Numbered from the stretch's first letter, positions 10,209 through 35,041 are shown. The stretch: DNA of 64,000 nucleotides from Mesostigma viride (GCA_009746045.1 RPFO01000692.1:601140-665139); one strand, 5' to 3'. The notes: generated by a model not told the origin, from the letters alone. Translations and numbers: made by a program.

Positions 10209-11093
10209 GGAGGGAGGGAGGGAGGAGAGGGGGAGGGAGGGAGGGAGGGAGGAGGGAGGGAGGGAGGAGGGAGGGAGGGAGGGAGGGAGGGAGGGAGGGA
10301 GGGAGGGAGGGAGGGAGGGAGGGAGGGAGGGAGGGAGGGAGGGAGGGAGGGAGGGAGGGAGGGAGGGAGGGAGGGAGGGAGGGAGGGAGGGAGGAGGGAG
10401 GGAGGGAGGGAGGGAGGAGGGAGGGAGGAGGGAGGAGGGAGGGAGGGAGGGAGGGAGGGAGGGAGGGAGGGAGGGAGGGAGGGAGGGAGGGAGGGAGGGA
10501 GGGAGGGAGGGAGGGAGGGAGGGAGGGAGGGAGGGAGGGAGGGAGGGAGGGAGGGAGGGAGGGACGGAGGGAGGGAGGGAGGGAGGGAGGGAGGGAGGGA
10601 GGGAGGGAGGGAGGGAGGGAGGGAGGGAGGGAGGGAGGGAGGGAGGGAGGGAGGAGGGAGGGAGGGAGGGAGGGAGGGAGGGAGGGAGGGAGGAGGGAGG
10701 AGGGAGGGAGGGAGGGAGGCCGGAGGGAGGGAGGGAGGGAGGGAGGGAATGAAGGAATGAAGGAATGAAGGAATGAAGGAATGAAGGAATGAAGGAATGA
10801 AGGAATGAAGGAATGAAGGAATGAAGGAATGAAGGAATGAAGGAATGAAGGAATGAATGAATGAATGAATGAATGAATGAATGAATGAATGAATGAATGA
10901 ATGAATGAATGAATGAATGAATGAATGAATGAATGAATGAATGAATGAATGAATGAATGAATGAATGAATGAATGAATGAATGAATGAATGAATGAATGA
11001 ATGAATGAATGAATGAATGAATGAATGAATGAATGAATGAATGAATGAATGAATGAATGAATGAATGAATGAATGAGTGAATGAATGAATGAA
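10209..11093 (+). repeat. GGAG, then GGAATGAA, then GAAT microsatellite array
   Basis: Three successive simple arrays: (GGGA/GGAG)n to about 10747, an 8-bp unit (aatgaagg)n from 10748 to about 10853, then (GAAT)n to 11093 with a single gaat-to-gagt change near the end. The order suggests stepwise mutation GGAG to GAAG/GAAT and expansion. Non-coding. Confidence 0.9.
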
Positions 11094-13368
11094 TTTCTGA
11101 GCTATCTGCTCATTTTATAGTTATGTTGCGGCGGGCTCAAAGGGGGCCGATCTGCCGCCTGTAGCGTAGCTCTACCGTACGTCACCTACACCATGTAAGG
11201 TGCTTGTTGTTACTTAGGACTAGAGAGAGAAAGGGACCGGCGGTGCGCCGGTACTAGTGCCTACTGGCAACCGTGCCCGCCCTTGATTGAGGGGGGCGCG
11301 GCGCCTTGAGACATGTGCTTTGTTTTCCATTTTCACACCGTACTTAGAGTGGTGTGGTGAACGTAGGGAGGCCTTTTTGCAGCTTTGTCGACGACCCATT
11401 CTGGGGCGTGTGTGCACTGCTATGGCGGTGCCGAATGTAAATCACAGCTACCGGCCTCCGAATTATTATTCGGGGGCCTGTTTTATTTAAAGTTATGACG
11501 GCTGCGCGACGGGGGTCGGCAGCACCCCAAGAATTTGCCATTCGAAGTGCGGGCGGTAGCTGCCAGTGCCAGATTGTGTATTTTTGCTCGCCCGTTGTAC
11601 TCGCCACCCCGAGCTCGCGGGAGGGGTCTGGATAGACGCGGGAGTGACTCTTGATCGGACAACTAAAGCGGGGCAATCGTGGTGCTTGGGTGGCAACAGC
11701 TACAGGCGGAGGGGGATTACGCCTCAGGCAAATTCGCTGGGTATCGGATGCGCTGGGCCTGGCTAATAAATGTCGATAGTGCATGAGGGCGCTATGCGAG
11801 CAGGAAGAAGGCGGAGCCGAGCCCCCAGGCCAGCACAGGAGCGGGGTGGCTGCAGCCCCAGCGCCAAGGGGGGCAGCACCCTAAACAGCCTAACATTTCC
11901 TCGTGCTAATTGAGTCGACAGCGGCCGGAGGCCAGGGCGGAATGGCGGGGTCGTTGACGCGTAATTTAAGCGGGGACGAGTTGTTGGGACTGACGGTGCA
12001 CAGCGGGGAAGGGGAAGGATGTTAGGGCGGGGCATGGTGCCAAGGCGAGGGGGGAATTTAAGCCGCGGCGCGGTTTCGGGGGTAATCCGTAAGGAAACCC
12101 CCATGGTTTGCGCAGCTTTCCTGAAAAAATTTTCCCCTCGCGGGGGGCGCGTGAAAACAAAGGCGGCGGGCTCCGCTTTGCCTTTGCCGTTTTCACGCGC
12201 CCCCCGCGAGGGGGGGGGGGTGCGTGTGGAACCCGGCAGTACGGTCCGGCTTTGTTTTAAGAAAATGCATTATATACCATAATAAAGCTCCACTCGGCTG
12301 CGGCTGCGCCAAGGCTCGTGACACCATGGCGATGGTGAGCCTTGGCGCTAGGAGGTCCGCAGCCATCATTATCACCACGATGGGGGGTAATGGGGCCAGT
12401 GGCAGTGGCTCTACCCTCGGGAAATTCCAGCGGCTTTGCCGGTGGGCTGGTGTCAGATGGTGGTTGGGTGAGCTGGAGACGTTCCCAGGTGGCATAAGTC
12501 CTAAAGCGGCAGCACTGGGATGCGCCCCTCTAAGAAGGGGAACGCATGTGGCTCCGCCCTGCGTCCGCCGGGAGACCGTAGCGGCCACACGGGGGCGGGA
12601 AGGGGGGCATCATCATGCCAACAAGAGCCCAGCATTCCAAGTGGTTGCGTTCCTACCACCAGGGCTGGAAACGGCCTGGGTGGCCAGAGATGGTGATGTG
12701 GGACAAGATTGGACCAAGGGGGCATGTGCTGGGCCCCAGCATGGTGAACTGGCCTAACTTGACAATGACTTGTACAATGATTTTGATGGTGTGGCTAGGC
12801 TCAACTGTTAAAGCCTGCACACACTTATTGTAATAAACTTGTTTCTCTGGTAGGAAGGCACTCCAATGGACCTTAGCTTCAGCACCTATTGAATGAATGA
12901 ATGAATATGCGGTCATGATGGGCTTTTACAAGGACTATCATTTTGACTAATTTGCCGCCGTCCTCACAGCACGTGCATTAGACGGACATATCTATCTACT
13001 TACAGCATTTCCAGGGTTATTCTTTAGAACGTGTGCAATCATGTCGTTTCCTAGCTGAAGCAGCAAAAAGACTTGTTGTATATCAGCAAACGCACTGCTA
13101 AACAGCTTTTAAAAGTTTCTGGTTGCTATGGATAAAGACCGTTTCCAATTGGCCATTGAAACTGATCCCATATGTACTGATTTGAAGGGCAGGTAATGGG
13201 ATGCCTTGCTAGACATCTCCAGAAAAGTTCTCAGTAAACTTTTAGAGGCATGAAAGGCAGTGTGTCTTATACCCTATACTAATTCATTGCAGGAAAGCTG
13301 AGTGGCACGAACAAGCGAAAAGCCAGCTCGAATTCGTTTGTTCAGTATGCGATAGAAGAACGTCGGCA
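11094..13368. other. No gene recognised; GC-rich, contains a strong hairpin
   Basis: Several open frames of 70-180 codons overlap on both strands between 11220 and 12916, none with a motif or a clear codon pattern. A perfect 25-bp hairpin at 12134-12213 and a short gaatgaatga run at 12892 are the only structures seen. Confidence 0.4.
12134..12213. other. GC-rich hairpin, perfect 25-bp stem
   Basis: 12134-12158 (cccctcgcggggggcgcgtg then aaaac) is the exact reverse complement of 12189-12213, with a 30-base loop. The stem is long enough to cruciform or to fold in RNA. Similar GC-rich hairpins with GGA or GAA loops lie at 34281-34343. Confidence 0.75.
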
Positions 13369-13812
13369 AGCAACGTATGTTGCTCCCAAAGGCGAACCTT
13401 CGTAAACCCAAAAGAACTCGAGGCAAAATTCCCGACGATCTCCTCCAAGAGCTTGGTAAACAGCGTTTTTGCAATTATATTGTCGTTCTGATGCGCGACA
13501 CTGCATGCATTCTGCATGGACTGAACAGAGCTTCGGCCGCTGGATGGTCGCACTTCAAGTGTTCCGGTGGGTGGGCATACTCAGATACTAAGCAACGTAT
13601 GTTGCTCCCAAAGGCGAACCTTCGTAAACCCAAAAGAACTCGAGGCAAAATTCCCGACGATCTCCTCCAAGAGCTTGGTAAACAGCGTTTTTGCAATTAT
13701 ATTGTCGTTCTGATGCGCGACACTGCATGCATTCTGCATGGACTGAACAGAGCTTCGGCCGCTGGATGGTCGCACTTCAAGTGTTCCGGTGGGTGGGCAT
13801 ACTCAGATACAG
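13369..13812 (-). repeat. Exact 222-bp tandem duplication, possible exon duplication
   Basis: 13369-13590 and 13591-13812 look identical by eye. 222 is a multiple of three. On the minus strand each copy has an acceptor-like cag followed by an open stretch NDNIIAKTLFTKLLEEI, then SSFGFTKVRLWEQHTLL, which reads like a conserved protein. It faintly recalls the C-terminus of 6-pyruvoyl-tetrahydropterin synthase/QueD proteins (helix, then V-x-V-x-E-T strand), but I could not find upstream exons and do not assign it. The 3'-most copy continues to ADVLLSHTEQ and a stop at 13284. Confidence 0.5.
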
Positions 13813-14663
13813 TAGCAAGACAGCTGTCCAAACATGACGAAGATTGGTTCGCTTGTTAGATGCACAGTCATATCCTCGTGATCGTAGCTATTCGGGAAAT
13901 TTTTTCGGCAGACGGCATGGTTGATGGTCGCATGGACGCAGCTATCTCGATGCATCTCCTGTTTTTGTCAGCATATATCCTGCGTCAGTTGGAACACGCC
14001 ATTCCACGCACTGCTTCATGCTTGTCTACTAACTGATTAAACATGGCACCGCGCGTTATTCGAAGTCTTGATTCCACCCTGATTTTTCTTCTGTAGCTCT
14101 ACTATGGTACAGTATCCCTAGCCAGCAGCCCAGTACCAATTACCATAGTACTTATCTCTAATAATCGTCTGGCCCTACATTCTACAGGAACTAATTAATA
14201 ACAGTAGCCAGTAGGCACTAGGCACATACAGCAATTATGGTATAGCGAGAATGAAGACAAAAAAAAATATAGGCCACGGCCGCATGGACAATTACTTGTA
14301 AGACGGCATGGACAATTACTGAAGGTCCCACTAATTACGTCTTGTACTGTAGCGAATGCACGCGGGTAACCGGTAAAACCATCCGCATGGGAAATATTTT
14401 TTCCGGGTAAATCAAGGGTAAATGGGCATTTTTTTTTAACCAATGGGATATTCGTGAGGTCAAGGGGTACCACGTTTCGACCAGTTGGTTACTCAATGTG
14501 TGTAATGTGGTGGTGGGTGATATGTTTACAGTAGAAGGGAGCAGTATGTGACCAGGGAAGCCAGGTGACACGCGCATGGGAAATATTCTTAAAATTGGAG
14601 CATATCCCTGCCATACTGTATCAAGTAACGTGCGTGTTTGCAACTTGCCCGTTGAAACTCTAC
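13813..14663. other. No gene recognised
   Basis: AT-leaning unique sequence. Short frames only; no repeat or motif seen. Confidence 0.35.
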
Positions 14664-16560
14664 GGCGGAGCCAATTTTCGGAAGACCCTCACCCTTATGC
14701 TTGCAAATTCGGGACAAATTCGGTGGATGGATGGATGGATGGATTGTCGGTAGGGCTAGCACATCCGGGTCTTTTCTCGACCCGGACACGAACACGAACA
14801 CCTGGGGAGAGTACCCGAACCCGAACCCGAACATGTTCGGTACATTCCCAGGTGACCCGAACACGAACACGAACATGTACTGTTTAGGATTAAGTGACCC
14901 GAACCCGAACCCGAACATACCCGAACATTTTACCGAACACGAACAATTCATTAAATAAATTAAAATAAGTGAGAAACTATACATAGTTTGTTGTCACTTT
15001 TCATAATACGCAATAAATTAATAATGATTACGTAATCATTACCTAAACTAGTCCGGTCGTGCTTAGACAATTCTACTACCGTACAACAGCTTTGCTCTTG
15101 CCAGCGTGTCGGCGGACTAATCTAGGCCGCTTTTTCATCAGAGAAGCGTTGCCTAGTCGGATCACTGGATGGTACTACAGGGATTCCGCCAGAAAATGTT
15201 CGGTACCGGGTCAGAGGCGAACATGTTCGCCCGGTTCCCAGGGTGACCCGAATACGGACACGAACATGTTCTGTAAGTTTCCAGGTGACCCGAACCCGAG
15301 CAGCACATGTTCGGCCGAACATTTTTGCCGACCCGAACACCGCACATGTTCGGTATTCGCCCGAACATGTCCGTGTTCGGTATGCGGCGGATGTGCCTGC
15401 CCTAATTGAAACAGTTGGCGGCGGACCGGTCTACCAAGAGTAGACCCGGTCACGTAGATCAACCCCGAATCAAACTTTAAGTAGCGCAATCGACAGATCT
15501 CGATCACCGAGGGGAATCTGAAACCGATCTGACCTTGAGGATCTGGAAAGTACTTTCATGGAAAAACACGTGGCAAAAATCCACGCTCTTCCCCCCCCTG
15601 ATCTGATGTGTGGGAACCCCCCATGGTGTGCGGTACCCACTAATTCTAGATGCTCAGCTAATTATTGCCATAACTGTGAGTGGGACAACATTATTCATGC
15701 CATGATGACAATCATAACATGATTGTCTCACTAAATAATTACCTCAATATTGCTTAATAAATGCACTTTCACATACATAGGACATAATAAAGTTGTATTA
15801 CTTGAATACAATCATGCCGTTAAAATGATCCAACCTGTTTTGTGAATCAGCTTGACAACTATGAATGAGACAACTAGCACAATTCAGTTGGGACACGCGA
15901 ATAATTAATTAATTAACTAGCACAAGCTTGATAATTATGCATACGGTATGATGACTTAATTAATTAAATAATTAAGGTAAGGATGGAACAGCAAAATATA
16001 TCAATCCATGCTTACTTTGTAATTAATTAATGAATATTATTATGAGATGAATATTACTGTATGGCTACGATAAAATAAATCATCTCCGAACTACCCGTAG
16101 CAACGGCACCAATTGGCGCAACACCAACAACGCTGAACTGTTGATCTAGGCTGAGGAGGGTCAGCCATCCGGACTGGTCGAAATTCAATGTTGAGCACAG
16201 CTGGCGTGTGGGCAACCACCAGTCCACCACAGTGCGGCTCGGACTTCATGGTAATTTCATTCTGCCCGCGCTTCGGCCTCTGAAAGGCGGGAAAAACGTG
16301 TTTTTGCTGGGGCGGATGCGTGCTACTGTACGGTGACCGTAGGCTAAACTGGGGCAGATTCCGGTACGGGTCTACGGTCTACCCTCGAAATTAAATAATT
16401 ATCCCAAAAGTGCATTTTCGGCTGTAATAGACCGGTCCGACGCCAACTGTTTCAATTGTCGGATTTTCATCCCCTATTCCTATGTTTTCTCACGTGTACG
16501 GCCTTATAAGCTTCGCCAATTCTGGCGAACCTAACGGTTCTTCCGAAAATTGGCTCCGCC
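14664..16560. mobile_element. Probable non-autonomous inverted-repeat element
   Basis: Outer arms at 14664-14685 and 16539-16560 are exact 22-bp inverted repeats (core ggcggagccaattttcgg). Inner arms at 15404-15433 and 16428-16457 match over 30 bp with one mismatch (core gaaacagttggcg). Between outer and inner left arms is a 600-bp field of CCCGAACACGAA-type repeats with many GAACATGTTC palindromes (14785-15385). The middle (15550-16380) is AT-rich with TTAA runs and has no ORF. No transposase is present. Flanking target duplications were not identified. Confidence 0.5.
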
Positions 16561-17139
16561 AGATAAAAGCCAAAAATTCGATCTCCTTCCAACTTGCATT
16601 ACTACATTACTACCCTTTACTTATGCTTCCGGACTAATCATCGATGAGGAACCCTGTCCTGATAGATTCCGACGAGATTCGCTGCATTGCCAGAATGGGC
16701 TCAGTGGCACTTGGCGCGGCGGTTGGTTGGCATCGCTGCCGCATCGAAAGGAGAAAGAAATAACACTGGCTCAGATGAGTCAGACTGGCGCGATTTATTT
16801 ACACACATGCAAAACAGCAAGCACCAGACGCGGGCATTTCAAGTTTTCGTGAGTGCAAGACAGCAGACGAATATCAAGAAAAAGGTTCTGTTGCGTGATT
16901 TTCTGCCGTCAGATCCTGGTCTTGCCGTGGCTTTCCTGCAAGATGCTGTAGGGGCACCTTCGCGGTCAAGCCAAAATGACTCGCCGTTCCTTTATGTAGA
17001 TATTTTTTGCGCGGGAGATATTGACTCTGGAATTGCGGGGCATACAGGTTGCATGAAGGTGCTCTTTTTTGTAACCCACAAAATGAAGGCATTGCACACG
17101 ATCCCCAGTATGTCTTCTTCAGGCTCGTAAGTTCCCGGC
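16561..17139 (+). other. Upstream region of the uridylyltransferase gene
   Basis: Open frames of 100 and 147 codons (16550-16852, 16687-17130) overlap in different frames; neither has a motif. The stretch may hold the promoter and 5' leader of the gene that begins near 17140. No clear TATA box was recognised. Confidence 0.3.
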
Positions 17140-30769
<13,630 letters not shown>

Positions 30770-31029
30770 TCGCCAGGACCCATGTCACGAGATTGGTTGG
30801 TTAGTTCAGCAATCCATGACATGGGGAGGTCTGCTGGCCTGGACGAGGTGGCATTGCATCTACTCAGTAGACCAAAATTTTCGGCGCCCGAAGAAAGCTA
30901 GGCCATCCTGCCACACAGAATCTTCTGATTTACACAGAATCTATACGGTGTAAAGTGGGCATTTTTAATGGGTGCGCATTACAGTTTGTACAGTTTTGGC
31001 AGATTGCCCTAGCATTGTAGACAACCTCA

Positions 31030-31365
31030 TCCCTGTGATTGAATTGAATTGAATTGTAACATAACTCCGTTGGGAGTATATGTAGCACATAGCCCCTGAG
31101 AGGGGGGGCACATGGCCTATCATACATCCTAAGCTACTTCCTGCAAGGGTGGGGATGTAAAGGACCCTTGCTCTAGGTGCACCAGGGCACTTGCATCCCC
31201 ATGATCTTCAAGCTATGCCCAGCGAAGGGGGAGCCTGTCATGGGGGGGAAGATCAGCATAGCTATACCAAAAAGCTAGGGCATGGCGTCTCAGCAGAGAG
31301 TTACTCCCTGCATGGGCACTGCATAATTAAATAAAGCTAGGCATCATCTGGAGGGTGGCGCATCA
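31030..31365 (+). repeat. Dispersed repeat, partner of 2343-2781
   Basis: Matches the reverse complement of the region at 2365-2760 with similar block order. Starts at a gaattgaattgaatt run and ends at the target-site duplication of the next LINE insertion. Confidence 0.55.
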
Positions 31366-31540
31366 TAGGCACACATTAATTAATTAATTAATAGACACGT
31401 GACTGCGTCACGTGAGCATAAGTCCTCAGTGGGAGGGGAACATGGGAGGGAATGGACGCGAGCGCGAGCAAGTACAGCCCATAGAGCGTCCCAGAGGACA
31501 GAATCAAAAGCCTTGATGAAGTCGACGGTAGGCACACATT
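31366..31540 (-). mobile_element. Short rearranged LINE copy (family A) with 12-bp TSD
   Basis: taggcacacatt is present at 31366-31377 and 31529-31540. Between them, on the minus strand, RT motif A (VDFIKAFDS, 31500-31526) is joined directly to the LINE 3' end with hairpin (31396-31414) and TTAA tail. Most of ORF2 between RT motif A and the 3'UTR has been lost. Confidence 0.75.
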
Positions 31541-33480
31541 AATTAATTAATTAATTAATAGACACGTGACTGCGTCACGTGAGCATAAGTCCTCAGTGGG
31601 AGGGGAACATGGGATGGAATGGATGGTATAAGCTATCTAGGTCCTAGTTACAGGGGTGTGGGCACCGCGGCCCGAATCGCTATGAATGCCATACTTGGTC
31701 ACACGCGGAGCCCCCACAGGCTTGGGGGTGGTCTCCTTCATCACTACTTGCCATCTATCCTTGCGCACCATCTGCCTCCATATTACAGACAAACCAGGAG
31801 GCTGCCCGGGGGTGAGCCCGTCACGTCTAGTGTAGCACATGTCCATGCCGAGTCTATCACGAAAAGTCCACGGGTGGCGGCCCTGCCGCGCGCGGCCGGG
31901 GGCACGCCAGGTGAGGACATATCGCCCAGGCTGGGCGGGCTTGGTGCCAGCTAGTCTATCTGATGTGTCTAACTGATCTGTGCGGGCACACATGTACATG
32001 ACTAAAAAGGCTAGGCCTAAGCTGGTATAGTGCCTGTAGTAGGCGGGCATGTACAAGGCCACTGTCTAACTATTCTACACTACTGCTGTATTCCCCTAGG
32101 CTGGGGCTGGAGTTGCCGGGGCCGCGGTGGTCGAGGGGGTCGCTTGCCAGGGCTTGTGGCCGACGTAGATGGCCGCCCCCTTCCAGTACACCGGCTGGCC
32201 CGCCTTGGTCTGCCGGAGCTGGATGTAGGTCGGCCATAGCTCCCGTCGCCGTTGTTGCTGTGCCAGGGTCAAGTCGTCGTCCACGGTGAAGGGAGTATTC
32301 GCGAGCCGCTTGCGGCGTCTGAGAAACGAAATCTTGTCCGCTGGGCTATCAAAGATGAGAAGGAGCGGAGGCGCCCCTGCCTTACCCCGCGCGCGGGGGA
32401 GGCGGTGGGCGGTCAGCTTGATCTCACCGAGAAGGCCCATGCGTGCAAGGATTTTGCTCTCAAACGCACGTGCAAGCTTCTCGGAATTCTCACCTTCTTC
32501 CATGTCCAAGTTCTTGAGTATGGCGTTGAGGCTGCGCTTGGCGAGCTCGGCCTCCTCGCGGAGGTCAAGCGTCTGCCGCTGGAGCTGGGCTGCGACGGCG
32601 GAGGTGGTGGAGGTGGTATGTTGCTTAAGCATGTCCGCCCAGGTCGTGATGGGAGGAGCATCGCCGGCCAGGCCAGCCGAGGCTGGCTTGGCGGCAATGT
32701 CCTTCACTGCCTGGGCGGTGAGGCCTGCTGTGTTCTGCAAGACCTCGATAGCGATTGCATTATCCTTGAGGCGCTGGTCGATGTCGCGGAGCTGGGCGGT
32801 GATGGAGTCGGAGGAGGGGATGGCGGCGGTGGAGGAGGCGAGGAGGGTGGAGGTGGCGGTGGAAATGGTGGAGAGGAGGGGGAGCTCGGCAGCCAACGTG
32901 CTGCCCATGGCCGCCACATCTGCAGCGATGGGGGCCACGTGCTGCTCGAGGGCCTCCTTGAGGAGTGAGCGGATGGAGGCTTCGGTTAAGGTGGTGGTGA
33001 GGGGCTTTGGGGGCCAAAGCTCCTCGATGGAGCGTCCAAGGAGGGAAAAGAGGGCGAATTGCTGAAGGTGGGGGCGGCGGGCGTTGAGGACGGCCCTGTC
33101 GAAATCGCGCCTCTGGAGGAAGGCATTGACAAGGCGACCTTGGTGGGAAAGCTGCTTGCATAGTTCTATAAGAGAGGCATGCGTCCCGAAAAACACGTAG
33201 CCCAGGATGCGATCGGGTGTGAGCTTGTCAAAAAAGCCGGGCTGGCTGGCGTCAAAGTCGTACTCGTCCAGCAGCCCGTCAGGGCGACTGCGCTTGGGTT
33301 CGGGCGACGCTGCTGGCGAAGCGGGCGCAGCAGGGGGCTGGACGATCACTAGAGCTTGGCTAGTGGCGCCGCTGCCTTCTGGGCCGGTGGGCGAAGCTGC
33401 AGCCGGAGCTGCAGGCGTATTTTCATTGCCGAGCGCAGCCGCCAGGCTGCGTTGCGTCGATGGGCGTTTGCTCATCGTAT
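31541..33480 (-). mobile_element. LINE derivative with ORF1 but almost no ORF2 (HAL1-like)
   Basis: On the minus strand: an intact ORF1 (33475 to 32096), about 100 bp of spacer, the last quarter of ORF2 (RTDQLDTSDRLAGTKP to GLSVIWRQMV), the conserved 3'UTR, hairpin (31563-31581) and TTAA tail (31540-31558). Endonuclease and RT are absent. The layout resembles mammalian HAL1 elements, which keep ORF1 and rely on RT supplied in trans. Confidence 0.75.
32096..33475 (-). CDS. LINE ORF1 protein, apparently intact
   Basis: 459 aa. In other LINEs ORF1 is an RNA-binding chaperone that packages the element RNA. Here the N-terminus (1-85) is Ala/Pro-rich and disordered. Residues about 85-160 are a helical region with FFDKLTPDRILGYVFFG and FALFSLLGRSIEELWPP. 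Residues 165-320 are long helices, likely coiled coil, including QRQTLDLREEAELAKRSLN. The C-terminus (about 340-440) has PPLLLIFDSPADKISFLRRR, TVDDDLTLAQQQRRRELWP and VYWKGAAIYVGHKPW, which resemble the RRM-like and C-terminal domains of L1 ORF1 (Transposase_22 type). The start is the first Met of the frame. Decayed relatives lie at 1516-2335. The lack of any break in a copy without RT is unusual. Confidence 0.75.
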   Translation of the reverse strand: MSKRPSTQRSLAAALGNENTPAAPAAASPTGPEGSGATSQALVIVQPPAAPASPAASPEPKRSRPDGLLDEYDFDASQPGFFDKLTPDRILGYVFFGTHASLIELCKQLSHQGRLVNAFLQRRDFDRAVLNARRPHLQQFALFSLLGRSIEELWPPKPLTTTLTEASIRSLLKEALEQHVAPIAADVAAMGSTLAAELPLLSTISTATSTLLASSTAAIPSSDSITAQLRDIDQRLKDNAIAIEVLQNTAGLTAQAVKDIAAKPASAGLAGDAPPITTWADMLKQHTTSTTSAVAAQLQRQTLDLREEAELAKRSLNAILKNLDMEEGENSEKLARAFESKILARMGLLGEIKLTAHRLPRARGKAGAPPLLLIFDSPADKISFLRRRKRLANTPFTVDDDLTLAQQQRRRELWPTYIQLRQTKAGQPVYWKGAAIYVGHKPWQATPSTTAAPATPAPA

Positions 33481-34858
33481 ATTGCGTAATAGCTTTGGGA
33501 AATTATATCAGCATGTGCGTCGTAGAAAGACGCATCGATTGTGATATTCACGGCTAAATTTGGTGCTCAAACGTGAAAGTTATGAGCGCCGCCGTCAGCC
33601 ATGGCTATCTCGTGGCTCGTGGCTCGTGGCTCCCTGTGATACTGTGGTGTAATATGATGTTTTTGCTACGATCAATGAATTCACAAGCCTAAATCTACCC
33701 GTACTCGTTCGGGCTCTTGCTGCTTGGTTGTCAGGATGGGCGCTCATGCCATATTGCAAGTCAGACAACATCCTAAGCGATCCATGGTCCGGATTCGCCA
33801 CATAATTATTTCTTGTCTGCGCTGGACGTTACGTTGATACCTTGCTGTGCAAACTAATTATTCTATGTACATGTGACGGCCCAAGCCTCATTTGGACGCT
33901 GCATGCAATGGAGCATGGGCGCTTTGCACGTCTAGAAATTAAACACCAATGGTGCATGGGCCCATATTGGAAATGCATGTGTCATTGCGCCTAAGCCCCC
34001 GCTACCTAGGCACGCGCTGGACCGGGCTGATCATGCATACTTATGTGTTCCTGTAATAATTACCAGTGTGCAGGCCAGCAGCCGGCCTGCACACTAGAGC
34101 GAGGGAAGAAAACTTCTCTTAGAATATTGCCACACCCCTTGAAATATCCACAACTGTGGCACATGATGAAAACCTGATGTCATTCAGCACTATACAACAC
34201 AAATGGTAATGTGGCACTACGCTCCTTCAGCAGTGTTTTTGCTAAGGGGTGGGGGGGTTCCGGTAATTCCGGTAAGGGTCCCGGCCGAGGCCGCGAAGCG
34301 GCCGAGGCCGGGGGGGGGGTCCGGGGGGGCGGAGCCCCCCCGGATGGTGGCGATTTTTTTTTTTTTTTTAACAAAATCCCAATAGGATTTCTTATACAGT
34401 TATATAATTTATCCTAAACTCTGAAGCCTTGCCATAGGCCCCTAGTGGGCTGCTTGTGCCCTGATTCTCATACCGGGGTATACGCAGCCGGCAGCCGGCA
34501 GCCCTACTAAGACACGCGACGATGATAACTTAGCATGCATACAAGCATGTGCACATGGTAACAATAGGAGGCTACAAAACATAGTACGCATTGCCGGTAG
34601 GCAGTGTATAGCTCTCACATTGGCTCACCCATACATGGCGCGGCCTGACTAAGTTATTAAACATGATGCCGCCTGTTTGCATGCACCCTACACCCATAGG
34701 CCATTGGAAGTTGGAAAAGCTACCTCAGGAGACCCGGGTTCCTCTATAAAAACGAGGACCAGGTTCTTCGTCACCGCTAGGTAGTGCCATCTTGGCTTTC
34801 TTTGTATGTTGGTTCCCAGTTTTACCGCCGGGCCGGCGCAGCTTCCTGTCCGTCCATT
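33481..34858. other. No gene recognised; GC hairpins at 34281-34343
   Basis: Low-complexity and unique sequence with short frames only. Two GC-rich hairpins lie at 34281-34343: ggccgc-gaa-gcggcc, and a perfect 10-bp stem at 34321-34330/34334-34343 with a GGA loop. A T13 run follows at 34356. Confidence 0.4.
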
Positions 34859-35041
34859 TCACATGCGCTCGCTTCTAACGTCCCCTTCTAACTCGATGCC
34901 TGCCTGCGCCTGGTCTGTAACGACCGTGCCCAAAGCCCGCCGACCGCTTGCACTGCCGGCCAAGGTTAAAATGCCACCGCCTCGTGAGAAATGGTCTTTG
35001 AATTTGTAGCCCAGGGGAATCGGGGGCTCTTTCTTCTTTGT
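34859..35041 (-). CDS. Possible small ORF, 60 aa
   Basis: From Met at 35041 the minus strand reads MTKKKEPPIPLGYKFKDHFS, then SRGGGILTLAGSASGRRALG, ending at TGA after SERM. The composition (Lys-rich start, Gly-rich turn) is protein-like, but there is no family I recognise. An upstream in-frame Met at 35101 would lengthen it to 80 aa. Could be a chance frame. Confidence 0.25.
   Translation of the reverse strand, partial: TKKKEPPIPLGYKFKDHFSRGGGILTLAGSASGRRALGTVVTDQAQAGIELEGDVRSERM

Noticed and set aside
13284-13553. Calling the duplicated exon a pterin synthase
   Set aside because: Only a faint match in pattern; no upstream active-site exons were seen.
15211-15507. Minus ORF over the GAACATGTTC field
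   Set aside because: Reads through repeats with no stop; composition is purely repeat-driven.
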